A stretch of 64,000 bases of DNA from Neolewinella xylanilytica. GTDB lineage: Bacteria > Bacteroidota > Bacteroidia > Chitinophagales > Saprospiraceae. Location of the stretch: NCBI RefSeq assembly GCF_002934605.1, contig NZ_PTJC01000006.1, positions 248,001 to 312,000 on the forward strand. Reading direction: 5' to 3'. The notes beneath the pieces were generated by a model, which was not told where the DNA came from, did no database searches, and saw nothing but the letters and a program-made list of their open reading frames with translations. Below, piece after piece: positions 1 to 7,585 of this stretch. Position 1 is the first letter of the stretch. Every line of letters starts with the position of its first letter. Made by a program: the position numbers and the translations under genes.

Positions 1-554
1 CATTTTACACCTTGCCGGCCCTGGCGCTGCACGAGGGGGTACCCGGTCACCACACCCAGATGATGCTGGCCGAGGAGCAGGAAGGGCAATCGAATTTCAG
101 GAAAGGATTGTACCTCTCGGCCTTCGGGGAGGGGTGGGCGCTCTACTGCGAGTACCTGGGCAAGGAGGCGGGGATGTACGAGACCGCCTACGAGGATTTC
201 GGCCGGCTGACCTACGAAATGTGGCGGGCGTGCCGGTTGGTGGTAGACCCGGGAATCCATTATATGGGCTGGTCGCGCGAACGGGCCGTGACCTTCATGG
301 CCGAAAATACGGCCCTCTCGATGCGGGAGGTGAACTCGGAGATCGACCGCTACATCGGTTGGCCGGGGCAGGCGGTCTCTTATAAAATGGGGGAATTAAC
401 GATCCGTCGGCTGAGGCAGGAGGCGGAAGCGGCGCTGGGCGAAACATTCGACCTGGCGGAATTCCATAACCTCGTGCTGGCCAACGGATCGGTAACTATG
501 TCGCTGCTCGAACGGATCGTGCGGCGGTACGTCGCGGAACGAACGGAGGATTAG
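1..554 (+). CDS. DUF885 family metallohydrolase, C-terminal part (5' end outside the window)
   Basis: The reading frame is open from the first bases of the window, so this is the last ~184 residues of a larger protein (family members are usually about 550-600 residues). The retained part carries HEGVPGHHTQ, the HExxGH-like motif of the DUF885 family, probable zinc-dependent peptidases often exported as lipoproteins. GEGWALYCEYLG a little downstream fits the same family and may supply another metal-site glutamate. The TTG at 12 is internal, not a start. The stop TAG (552-554) interlocks with the stop of the convergent small lipoprotein gene. The substrate cannot be told from the sequence. Confidence 0.85.
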   Translation, partial: FYTLPALALHEGVPGHHTQMMLAEEQEGQSNFRKGLYLSAFGEGWALYCEYLGKEAGMYETAYEDFGRLTYEMWRACRLVVDPGIHYMGWSRERAVTFMAENTALSMREVNSEIDRYIGWPGQAVSYKMGELTIRRLRQEAEAALGETFDLAEFHNLVLANGSVTMSLLERIVRRYVAERTED

Positions 555-793
555 TCTTCCTCCACCATCATTTCCTCGCCGAGGGCGGAGAATTCGGCTT
601 CCATTTCCTCGCCGTTGAGCATGAACTCGACTTCGTAGGCGTCGCCGTCCTCTTCCCACTCCACGTCGGTGGCGCCGGGGTAGGCAGCGTTGAAGGCGCT
701 TTGGACGGTGGTGGGTACCTCTACGGCTTCGGCGGTCTCACCGCAGGCGAAAAGAGCGATGGCAAACAGGGAGGAAAACAGTAATTTCTTCAT
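551..793 (-). CDS. Small PepSY-like lipoprotein
   Basis: Eighty residues. A lipoprotein signal (MKKLLFSSLFAIALFACG) puts the likely lipidated Cys at residue 17. The mature part is short and very acidic, and VEWEEDGDAYEVEFMLNGE resembles half a PepSY-like domain (the 'putative beta-lactamase-inhibitor-like, PepSY-like' Bacteroidota family), a small periplasmic fold of unknown partner. Its TAA overlaps the TAG of the convergent DUF885 gene. A perfect 14-bp palindrome lies 40 bases upstream. The function is unknown; the family call rests on sequence feel and length. Confidence 0.7.
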   Translation of the reverse strand: MKKLLFSSLFAIALFACGETAEAVEVPTTVQSAFNAAYPGATDVEWEEDGDAYEVEFMLNGEEMEAEFSALGEEMMVEED

Positions 794-832
794 TGTGGGT
801 GTATTGAAGGGAAAGGAGTACCCCCGGGCTGA

Positions 833-846
833 CGCGATTAATCGCG
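833..846. promoter_or_regulatory. 14-bp perfect palindrome in a divergent intergenic region
   Basis: CGCGATTAATCGCG reads identically on both strands. It lies 40 bases before the start of the PepSY-like lipoprotein gene (minus strand) and about 190 bases before the barrel gene (plus strand). The position suits an operator for the leftward gene, but no regulator is linked to it and a single site may be chance. Confidence 0.3.
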
Positions 847-1036
847 GCGGAGCGCGGGAGCAATGTCAATCGAATAACAATAAACTTCCCGGGATGTGGA
901 CGGCCGCGGCAAATATTCGGCGTGGCTGGGGCTACTACGTGGCTGGAGAGGCCAAATCGCATTAATTTAAGATTTTGGGTGGTGGGGTACACCCTATCTT
1001 TTGCCTGCCATTTTTACACCTAATCCCCCGATTCCC

Positions 1037-2086
1037 ATGCAAAAATTCATCTACTTCCTCCTCTTCGCCCTGTGCTGTAATCAGCTCGGCGCCCAGATTG
1101 CCCGCGGCGACAAGCTACTTTCGCTGTCTTCCGCATTTCCTTCCGCCTTTGCCGACGCGCCGGTGTCTCGACCTCAGGCCGCCTACAACGCCGGACTTCT
1201 TTACGACGGTCAGTCCGGGTCGGTGGGCCTGTTTTTCGGTGGCGATTACGGCTATGCGCTACGCGACCGGCTGGTGTTGGGTATTGGTTCCCTGGGGTTG
1301 ATTGACTTTTCCTCCGATGCCGACAACGTGATCGTATTGCGGCCAAGCGTGCGGTACTACGCCGTCAATGCCCCGAGCCTGATGGTGTTCGGCCAGGTAG
1401 GCAGCTCGCTCACCAGAATCGGTGAGGAAAACACCTACTTCGAGACCCTGGACCTGACCGCCGGCCTGCATTATCCTCTGGGAAGTGGCGCCCTGCTCAC
1501 CCCGAAAGTGGCCTACACCGTCAACGAAGGGCCAAACGTGCTCGCCCTGTCCGTCGGCCTCGAACTGCTGATGAACTCCGACGATGCCACCGACGAAGTG
1601 GTGGCCGGCATCCGCAAAGGGCGAGTAATGATCGGTGCCGAATCCGTCGGATTCACGCTGCGGGACGACGATAGCGCGCTGGGCGTAGAACTGGGTGGCC
1701 ATTACTTCGTCCTCGATCGCCTGGCCCTCGGCGCCCAGATCGGGTACCGCGGCGACTACGCCCGGCTGCGGAGCGGAACGGGCGATGGAACTTCGCTTAC
1801 CTATACCACCTTTAACGCTGCCCTGGCCGCCCGCTACTATTTGACCGCCCCAAGCCGCCGTGTTTGGTTCGCGGAAGCCGGCGCAGGACACCGGCGTTCG
1901 GCGCTGAGATCCGATATTTTAGTCGACGTTCCCGCCACTTCTCAGCAGTATCTTTTCTTCGGTGGGGGGATGCAGCGCTTCGTCCGCGAGAATCTGGCCC
2001 TGGAAGTCGGCCCGAACGTGCAGTACAACTTCGCGGGGGAAAACTGGACGTACGGGCTCAATTTCGGATTCCGCTATCTGCTATAG
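1037..2086 (+). CDS. Outer-membrane beta-barrel protein of unknown function
   Basis: 349 residues starting at ATG 1037; an upstream TTG (1001) would add 12 residues before the signal peptide and is unlikely. A Sec signal peptide (MQKFIYFLLFALCCNQLGAQ) is followed by alternating amphipathic strands rich in Gly and Tyr, ending in YGLNFGFRYLL with an aromatic/hydrophobic C-terminus typical of outer-membrane barrels. It appears to hold two similar halves (LGIGSLGLID and LGALAQIGYRG-like segments recur), each resembling an 8-strand OmpA/PorT-type barrel. No ligand or transport role is evident. The symporter gene starts 51 bases downstream. Confidence 0.75.
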   Translation: MQKFIYFLLFALCCNQLGAQIARGDKLLSLSSAFPSAFADAPVSRPQAAYNAGLLYDGQSGSVGLFFGGDYGYALRDRLVLGIGSLGLIDFSSDADNVIVLRPSVRYYAVNAPSLMVFGQVGSSLTRIGEENTYFETLDLTAGLHYPLGSGALLTPKVAYTVNEGPNVLALSVGLELLMNSDDATDEVVAGIRKGRVMIGAESVGFTLRDDDSALGVELGGHYFVLDRLALGAQIGYRGDYARLRSGTGDGTSLTYTTFNAALAARYYLTAPSRRVWFAEAGAGHRRSALRSDILVDVPATSQQYLFFGGGMQRFVRENLALEVGPNVQYNFAGENWTYGLNFGFRYLL

Positions 2087-2137
2087 TCGCGGGCTTTACT
2101 TCGGTGGTGTAACTTCGGACGGCTAATCTCCCCCCGT

Positions 2138-3511
2138 TTGCTCGCCACGTGTATCCTGTTGTATCTGGTATTTACCCTGGGCATTGGCGCGTGGGCTTCC
2201 CGCCGAATTCATTCCAGTCAGGATTTCACCCTGGCGGGCCGGAGGCTTTCGACCGGCCTGGTCGGAGTCACCATCTTCGCCACGTGGTACGGACCGGAAT
2301 TTATCATGGGGGTGCCGGGCTACTTCGTGGAGGAGGGCGTGATGGGCACGATCACCGACCAGTTCGGTACCCTGTTGTGCCTGCTGCTGGTGGCGGGCTT
2401 CTTTGCGCGGCGGCTGTATGCGATGGGGATCGTCACGCTGAGCGATTTTTTCCGTATCCGCTTCGGGGAACGGGTGGAGACCGCCACCAGCTTGATCCAG
2501 GTGCTTTCTTACTTTCCCTGGATTGCCGCGCAGTTCGTGGCGCTGGCCTACCTCTTCGGCGTGGTACTGGGCACGAGCGTCCCGGAAGGAATTCTGCTGG
2601 GAGCTACCGTGGTGGTGATCTATACCTTCATCGGCGGTATGTGGGCGGTGACGCTCACCGATCTCCTCCAGAGCGTACTGATCGTGGCGGGCCTGGGTTG
2701 GGTGCTGGTGGAGGTAGTGGGCGAAACCGATGGCATATTGGCCCTGGTGACCGACCGGCCGGCGGGCTTTTACGCTCTCCTCCCCGCGCCGAACCTGGCA
2801 GCCTGGAGCGATTATCTGGCGATGTGGATGGCCTTCGGGCTGGGGGCGATCCCGTCGCAGGAGATTTACCAACGTTTATTTTCGGCCCGGTCGGCGGAGC
2901 AGGGGCGCGGCGGCGTCGTGCTGGCTGGTGTACTCCTTTTCCTGATCGGTTGCCTGCCGCTGGTAATCGGGCTGGCCGCCGTGGAGCTGCAGCCGGAACT
3001 GGTGGCGGCGGGGGATGGGCAGAGCCTGATTCCGAACATGGTAAGTCGCTATACCTCCCTTCCGGTACGAATCCTCTTTTTCGGTGCGCTGATCTCCGCC
3101 ATCCTCAGTACCTCGAGCGGGGCGATGCTATCCCCGGCTACGGTGATCGGCGAGAACCTGATCCGGCCCCGTTGGAAAGGCATTACCGACCGGCAGCTGC
3201 TGTGGTGGACGCGCATGAGCGTGGTCGGGGTAGCGGCCGTTGCCTGCCTTTTCGCCCTCAACGACAGCCACATTCACGGCCTGGTGGTGGATTCGGCGGT
3301 CTTGCTGATGGTGTGTCTGCTGGCCCCGCTCACCCTGGGCCTGCACTGGAAGGGCGCCACCACGAACGGGGCGTGGGCCGCTATTGGACTTGGAGCCGTC
3401 ACCTGGTTTATGACGGATCGTTTCGATACCGTTATCGACCCTACGATCTACGGTACCCTCGCCAGTTTTGCCGGTATGGGGGCGGGGAGCTTCCTGGGTC
3501 GTACTGCGTAG
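2138..3511 (+). CDS. Sodium:solute symporter (SSS/SLC5 family)
   Basis: 457 residues with about 13 hydrophobic segments. Family hallmarks include the early SSQDFTLAGRRLS loop, then a TWYGPEFIMG segment and the IPSQEIYQRLFSARS motif near the middle, typical of Na+-coupled SSS transporters of the inner membrane. The first usable start in frame is TTG 2138, because the frame runs back to the stop of the preceding gene with no ATG or GTG. The substrate is not deducible; family members carry sugars, amino acids, proline or carboxylates. The stop overlaps a TAGCTTTG promoter-like box for the next gene. Confidence 0.85.
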   Translation: MLATCILLYLVFTLGIGAWASRRIHSSQDFTLAGRRLSTGLVGVTIFATWYGPEFIMGVPGYFVEEGVMGTITDQFGTLLCLLLVAGFFARRLYAMGIVTLSDFFRIRFGERVETATSLIQVLSYFPWIAAQFVALAYLFGVVLGTSVPEGILLGATVVVIYTFIGGMWAVTLTDLLQSVLIVAGLGWVLVEVVGETDGILALVTDRPAGFYALLPAPNLAAWSDYLAMWMAFGLGAIPSQEIYQRLFSARSAEQGRGGVVLAGVLLFLIGCLPLVIGLAAVELQPELVAAGDGQSLIPNMVSRYTSLPVRILFFGALISAILSTSSGAMLSPATVIGENLIRPRWKGITDRQLLWWTRMSVVGVAAVACLFALNDSHIHGLVVDSAVLLMVCLLAPLTLGLHWKGATTNGAWAAIGLGAVTWFMTDRFDTVIDPTIYGTLASFAGMGAGSFLGRTA

Positions 3512-3516
3512 CTTTG
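3509..3516 (+). promoter_or_regulatory. Candidate Bacteroidota -7 box (TAGCTTTG)
   Basis: Matches TAnnTTTG exactly, 20 bases before the M20 deacetylase start at 3537, and overlaps the symporter stop codon. No TTG sits at the expected -33 distance, so support is partial. Confidence 0.35.
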
Positions 3517-3536
3517 CACCACACCACCCCTTGCCT

Positions 3537-4589
3537 ATGGCCGACTCCGCGATCGAACTGTTGAAACAACTCATTAGCATCCCGTCCCTGAGTCGGGAGG
3601 AGAGCGGTACGGCGGATGCCATTGCCCTTTGGCTGCAAAACGGGGGAGTCGAGCCCCAACGCCACCTGCACAACGTATGGGCCAAAAGCCGGAACTGGCA
3701 GGACGGGCGCCCGACCGTCTTACTCAACAGCCACCACGACACCGTGAAGCCCGCCGCCGGGTATACCCGCGATCCCCACCGGGCGGACATCGAGGACGGT
3801 AAGCTCTACGGGCTGGGCAGCAACGATGCCGGTGGGGCGCTGGTGAGTCTGATCACCGCCTTCCTTACGCTGGAAAACGATCCGGATTTAGCCGTCAACC
3901 TGGTAGTTGCCGCCACCGCGGAGGAAGAGATAAGCGGTCCGAACGGCATTGCGGCTCTATTGCCACTCCTACCGAAGATCGACTGCGGCATCGTCGGCGA
4001 GCCTACCCTGATGGACCTGGCCGTTGCCGAGCGCGGACTGGTCGTCATCGACGGGGAGACCCGCGGGGAAAGCGGCCACGCCGCCCGGAAGGAAGGGGTG
4101 AATGCGCTTTACCTGGCGCTCGACGATATTGCCGCCATCCGCGACCACGCCTTTGCCCGGTCCAGCGAGCGATTGGGGCCTACCGGCGCCGCGGTGACCG
4201 TCATTCAGTCGGGTACCCAGCATAACGTCGTACCCGATCGTTGCACCTTCGTGGTGGATCTACGGGTCAACGAAGCCTACACCAACGAGGAGGCGGTGGC
4301 GGAATTACAGTTGGTCTGCCGCCACGCGGAATTAAAGCCGCGGAGCCTGCGCCTGCAATCGAGCGGTATTGCCGAGGATCACTTTCTGATCGCGGCCGCC
4401 CGTCGGGCCCTTCCGAACGCCAAGTTATATGGTTCCCCGACCCTGAGCGACCAAGCCCTGATGCCCTTCCCGACCCTGAAGCTCGGTCCGGGAAATAGCG
4501 CCCGTAGCCATTCGGCGGACGAGTTTATCTGGGTGGAGGAGGTTGGGGCGGGCGTGGAAGGGTACTTGGCGGTGCTTCGGAACTGCTGA
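3537..4589 (+). CDS. M20 family metallo-deacetylase (acetylornithine/acetylcitrulline deacetylase-like)
   Basis: 350 residues from ATG 3537; the longer frame back to 3468 adds a non-conserved stretch. Metal ligands of the M20 fold are visible: H66 and D68 in SHHDTVKP, D97 in GSNDAGG, and E129/E130 in ATAEEEISG, followed by the GEPT segment of the lid domain. Such enzymes remove an N-acyl group from an amino acid using two zinc ions. In Bacteroidota, close relatives act in arginine synthesis on N-acetyl- or N-succinyl-citrulline/ornithine. No arginine genes are nearby, so the exact substrate is inferred only from family resemblance. The protein is cytoplasmic, with no signal peptide. Confidence 0.75.
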   Translation: MADSAIELLKQLISIPSLSREESGTADAIALWLQNGGVEPQRHLHNVWAKSRNWQDGRPTVLLNSHHDTVKPAAGYTRDPHRADIEDGKLYGLGSNDAGGALVSLITAFLTLENDPDLAVNLVVAATAEEEISGPNGIAALLPLLPKIDCGIVGEPTLMDLAVAERGLVVIDGETRGESGHAARKEGVNALYLALDDIAAIRDHAFARSSERLGPTGAAVTVIQSGTQHNVVPDRCTFVVDLRVNEAYTNEEAVAELQLVCRHAELKPRSLRLQSSGIAEDHFLIAAARRALPNAKLYGSPTLSDQALMPFPTLKLGPGNSARSHSADEFIWVEEVGAGVEGYLAVLRNC

Positions 4590-4660
4590 GTGGTTCGGGT
4601 CATGGATCATTGAGCACAGGGCTTAGGTCGTAGGGTGTCGCGTAGTTATTCGCGCTTCCT

Positions 4661-5059
4661 TTATGCCACACGGGGGGTAGTTTCATCTAGGTAGTGCCAC
4701 CAATACCTTGACCGTCGCCCGACCAGCTCCCAAGCCTGTTGGTAGCCGGCATGGTATGCCATGGGGATGTATTGGTGGGGCAAAGCGACCAGTTGCCAGC
4801 CTTCGGTTTTGTATTTTTTCCCGCCGAATCGGTAAGCCTAGCGGTAAACCACTCCAGGATACCTTCGCGTCGCATAAGCTTCGGCTAGGCTAGCACAAAC
4901 GGACTTTGACGACCGACCTATCTGATCCGTTAACCAGCGTTTCTCATCGGGGAAAACGTCCTGGTAAGTCGATAGCTGGACGAGGCTAGTTTTCTTCTTT
5001 TCTCGAAGGCCAGCCAGGTAGTGAAGGGGGAAGTATTTATTGCAGTAGCTTTTCCACAA
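4661..5059 (-). pseudogene. Four-helix-bundle (IVS/S23-type) protein, nonsense-mutated copy
   Basis: The minus-strand frame from 5059 translates to a sequence clearly related to the intact neighbour at 5212-5580: FPDEKRWLTDQIGRSSKSVC against FPREEKYSLTDQIRRSSRSV, then SLAEAYATRRYP against NLAESFAKRRYP. An in-frame TAG at 4838-4840 stops it, but the same frame continues for 58 codons with matching features (EGWQLVALPHQYI against MAWLAFALDHGYI) to TAA at 4661. The alignment across the stop needs no gap, so one nonsense change appears to be the main lesion. The N-terminus is diverged and no good start is seen. Confidence 0.8.
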
Positions 5060-5211
5060 AGCCGGGAGAAATTCTGGGTAGCGTTGTGGGTAAACTAGCT
5101 ATCACCCTACCTCCTCGCATGCCTGCCGACGTTTTCGACTTGCCGGGCAGTGGCCACTACCACTTTCACGCATCAGGAATTTGTGGATTGCCTGAACTAT
5201 TCCACCTGCAG

Positions 5212-5580
5212 TCACCGAAATTTATCGGGATGATTTTGCATATAGCTGAGCAGTTTGCCTACTTCGGAGCATGCCGTCACGTACTGCTCGAAATCCGCCT
5301 GACGGATGTACCCATGGTCCAGGGCAAAGGCCAGCCAAGCCATGGTCTCGTAATTCTCGCCTGCTGCGTCGGTTAATTTGGCGATGAAGTGCTTCGGATA
5401 CCGTCGTTTAGCGAAGCTTTCCGCAAGATTTGCACACACGGATCGCGACGATCGCCGAATCTGGTCCGTAAGCGAATATTTTTCTTCGCGTGGAAAGGTT
5501 GCCGACATCCGGTACACCGAAGCAGCCAGACGGCGCCCCTTAATGAAGGCCAGCCAGGTAGTAAAGTGTGGTAAGCTCAT
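5212..5580 (-). CDS. Four-helix-bundle protein (23S rRNA intervening-sequence / S23 family)
   Basis: 122 residues from ATG 5580; the upstream frame to 5616 lacks family features. The conserved pattern FPREEKYSLTDQIRRSSRSV, then NLAE, RRYP and a C-terminal helical half with ALDHGYI is typical of the four-helix-bundle family, first known from ORFs inside 23S rRNA intervening sequences. Members form pentamers in solved structures; the function is unknown, with nucleic-acid binding suspected. Here it is not inside rRNA. A broken paralogue lies just downstream and a G-rich (sense strand) tract just upstream. Confidence 0.9.
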   Translation of the reverse strand: MSLPHFTTWLAFIKGRRLAASVYRMSATFPREEKYSLTDQIRRSSRSVCANLAESFAKRRYPKHFIAKLTDAAGENYETMAWLAFALDHGYIRQADFEQYVTACSEVGKLLSYMQNHPDKFR

Positions 5581-5674
5581 AGCAGTGGTTTTGCGACAAT
5601 GATCTGCCCCTTTCACCAGAATACCCGTTTTTACTCATTTATATTCGAATAAAGACGTCTACAAACGCTTATGC

Positions 5675-5748
5675 CCCCTAACTACCCCCCTACCCCCTAT
5701 TTCCTACCCCCTACCTACTACCCCCTACCTACTACCCCCTACCCCCCC
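5675..5748 (-). repeat. C-run tract with 14-bp tandem repeat; G-quadruplex-capable on the minus strand
   Basis: Seven runs of five to seven C occur on the plus strand (5675-5679, 5686-5691, 5694-5698, 5707-5711, 5721-5725, 5735-5739, 5742-5748), separated by short TA-rich spacers. Within it CCCCCTACCTACTA repeats in tandem at 5707-5720 and 5721-5734, with a partial third unit. On the minus strand this is a series of G runs with 2-9 base loops, a strong G-quadruplex pattern, 95 bases upstream of the four-helix-bundle gene. Confidence 0.8.
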
Positions 5749-5774
5749 AAATTTTTCTGCTTGCAGAAAAATTT
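5749..5774. repeat. Perfect 12-bp inverted repeat with minimal loop
   Basis: AAATTTTTCTGC (5749-5760), TT, then GCAGAAAAATTT (5763-5774). In RNA the closing pair would likely open to a CUUG tetraloop. It sits directly beside the C-run tract. It could be a hairpin terminator or a cruciform; no gene reads clearly into it from the left. Confidence 0.6.
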
Positions 5775-5887
5775 TCCACCCCCAGGCAGCGAACCCCAAC
5801 CCCCCACCGTTACCCCATTAGTTTTGATGATGGAATAACAGCAGCCTCACTTTATACTCACTAGTTCTCAACTAGGCTGTACATGCA

Positions 5888-5923
5888 AGCAGGGGAAAAC
5901 GGACACGTCCGTTTTCCCCTGCT
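5888..5923. terminator. 17-bp near-perfect hairpin downstream of the Bax-inhibitor gene
   Basis: Arms 5888-5904 and 5907-5923 are exact reverse complements (core GGGGAAAACGGAC) with a two-base spacer. It lies 34 bases beyond the stop of the minus-strand Bax-inhibitor gene, where a terminator is expected. No T tract follows on the minus strand, while the plus strand continues GCTTTTAG, so it may be a factor-independent hairpin, an mRNA 3' stabiliser, or a different palindromic element. Confidence 0.5.
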
Positions 5924-5956
5924 GCTTTTAGATTATTAGGTTCCGGAGACTAGTTA

Positions 5957-6724
5957 CTAGTCCCGGTTCAGGACGGCCAAGAGGCGAAGAATTTCCAGAT
6001 ACAACCATACGAGGGTAACGATCAGGCCGACGGCCGTGAACCACTCCATGTACTTCGGTGCCCGCATCTCCGCGCCGCGCTCGATACTATCGAAGTCGAG
6101 GAGCAACATGAGGCTGGCGATACCGATGATCACGACGCTGATGCCGATCCCGATGGGTCCGCCCTGATGCAGGAAGGGAATGCTCATGCCGAAGAAGCCG
6201 AGCACGATGTTGATCATATAGACCAGGAACACCGCACCGAGGGCCATCATCATGCCCGAGCGAAACTTCTGATTGACGGTGATGATGCCGGCCTTATAGA
6301 TAAAGAGCATCATAAACAGCACCGAAATGGTGCCGAGAATTGCGTTAAACACCAGCCCGGTACCGAATCCCGCCGCGTAAATCGCGGTAACCGAGCCCAC
6401 GAAGAGCCCCTCCAGCAGCGAGTAGATCGGTGCCAGGGTTCCGGACATCTGTGGTTTGAAAGACATCACCAGCACGATCGCCAATCCACCCAGGGCGCCG
6501 CCCCACATGAACAGTTGGCTGGGGAAGAAGAACGAGTAAACGGCGGTAACCAGCAACAGGGCGCCGAGGAGGAAGGTCTTATTGACGGCTCCGTCGACGG
6601 TCATGACTTCACTGCCGGAACGTTGAATGACGCCTCCGTCCAGGGGTTGCGAAGACGCTTTGGCCAGCCGTTCCTCACTGAGGAGGGGGTTGCTGGATTG
6701 TCTGAAGCGATCGGATAAGGACAT
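5957..6724 (-). CDS. Bax inhibitor-1 / YccA family membrane protein
   Basis: 255 residues with a soluble ~45-residue N-terminus followed by seven hydrophobic segments. The order LEGLFVGSVTAIY, then GTISVLFMMLFIYKAG, then ISVVIIGIASLMLLLDFDSI and a C-terminal YLEILRLLAVLNRD is characteristic of the YccA/BI-1 group (TMBIM-like). These inner-membrane proteins are linked to calcium/proton leak or to modulation of membrane proteases; the role here is not known. The Asp in LLLDFDSIERG matches the conserved acidic positions of the family pore. A strong hairpin follows the gene. Confidence 0.9.
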   Translation of the reverse strand: MSLSDRFRQSSNPLLSEERLAKASSQPLDGGVIQRSGSEVMTVDGAVNKTFLLGALLLVTAVYSFFFPSQLFMWGGALGGLAIVLVMSFKPQMSGTLAPIYSLLEGLFVGSVTAIYAAGFGTGLVFNAILGTISVLFMMLFIYKAGIITVNQKFRSGMMMALGAVFLVYMINIVLGFFGMSIPFLHQGGPIGIGISVVIIGIASLMLLLDFDSIERGAEMRAPKYMEWFTAVGLIVTLVWLYLEILRLLAVLNRD

Positions 6725-6777
6725 GTAATAAAGATTGGTTGGTAAATAAAACGCCTGAAACGAAATGTCGTTGCGGT

Positions 6778-7188
6778 TTAAACGAAATACTGTACCGCCA
6801 GCTCGTACCCCCGCAGACCGAACCCCACAATCACCCCCTCACAATGTGGAGATAGGTAACTGTGGTGGCGGAAAGCCTCGCGTTTGTGGACGTTGCTGAT
6901 GTGGACCTCGATCACCGGCGTTTCGATGGCCGCGATGGCATCGGCGAGCGCCACGCTGGTATGGGTATAGGCGCCGGCGTTCAGCACGATTCCGTCGTAG
7001 TCGTAACCGATCTCGTGCAGCTTGTCGAGCAACTCCCCCTCGTGGTTGCTCTGGAAGTACTCCAGCTCGATATCGGAGTCGACGAACTTCCCTTTGAGGT
7101 GCAGCATGAAGTCCTCGAAAGTATCTTCCCCGTAAATTTCCGGTTGCCGCCTGCCGAGGAGGTTCAGGTTGGGGCCGTTGATGATCAT
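6778..7188 (-). CDS. aroQ: 3-dehydroquinate dehydratase, type II
   Basis: 136 residues from ATG 7188 (MIINGPNLNLLG), the usual N-terminus; the longer frame to 7272 adds 28 non-family residues. Type II signatures are all present: NGPNLNLLGRRQPEIYG with the lid Arg and Tyr19, FQSNHEGEL, the active-site LNAGAYTHTSVAL, and VIEVHISN with H96. It removes water from 3-dehydroquinate in the shikimate pathway and usually forms a dodecamer. No other aromatic-pathway gene is adjacent. A TACCTTGC box at 7269-7276 (minus strand) could be its promoter. Confidence 0.96.
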   Translation of the reverse strand: MIINGPNLNLLGRRQPEIYGEDTFEDFMLHLKGKFVDSDIELEYFQSNHEGELLDKLHEIGYDYDGIVLNAGAYTHTSVALADAIAAIETPVIEVHISNVHKREAFRHHSYLSPHCEGVIVGFGLRGYELAVQYFV

Positions 7189-7460
7189 GACGCGCAGCAA
7201 GATGAGTACGGTAGCACCGGGTACGGAAGTAACTTGTCCGCCGCGCCCCGGCCGGTTAGCGAAGACGAGCAAGGTAAAAATTTTCCTCCACCGCCAAAAG
7301 CTACCCGATCCGCCTGTTGCCTAACCGGCCACGACGTCGCCTACTACGGTAATCCGTTGAAATCTCAGCTATGCTTTCGCTCCAAACCAAAAAATCCCCC
7401 GGCTACCCATCACCGTTCCCAGCACGTTCCCAGAGCCCAACGAAAAGACTACCCGACTAC

Positions 7461-7527
7461 CCGGATGGCGAAGCCAGCCGACTAAAGACTACCGTACTAC
7501 CCCGGATGGCGAAGCCAGCCGACTAAA
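7461..7527 (+). repeat. 26-bp direct repeat (two copies)
   Basis: CCGGATGGCGAAGCCAGCCG plus ACTAAA occurs at 7461-7486 and again, base for base, at 7502-7527. The copies are 15 bases apart and lead into the octamer array that reaches the flippase start codon. Confidence 0.85.
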
Positions 7528-7585
7528 AGACTAAAAGACTAAAAGACTAAAAGACTAACGAACTAAAAGACTATCCGACTAAATG
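7522..7585 (+). repeat. Octamer tandem array ending in the flippase start codon
   Basis: Eight consecutive 8-base units: ACTAAAAG at 7522, 7530, 7538, 7546 and 7562, with variants ACTAACGA (7554), ACTATCCG (7570) and ACTAAATG (7578-7585). The last unit supplies the ATG of the flippase gene at 7583. Earlier, ACTACCCG occurs twice in tandem (7448-7463). The array fills the position where promoter spacing and the ribosome-binding leader should be, so unit gain or loss could change expression. No other gene lies in 7189-7582. Confidence 0.85.

Noticed and set aside
2149-3564. 471-residue plus-strand frame over the symporter
   Set aside because: Same strand but other frame; Arg/Gly/Pro-rich with no membrane segments, whereas the symporter frame has about 13.
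5086-5376. 96-residue plus-strand frame opposite the four-helix-bundle gene
   Set aside because: Antisense to the intact gene for much of its length and without family features.
5212-5580. Location inside a 23S rRNA intervening sequence
   Set aside because: The family is known from such sites, but no 23S rRNA sequence surrounds the gene.
7448-7585. Possible CRISPR array from the repeated units
   Set aside because: Units are 8 bp with no spacers, and no cas gene is near.
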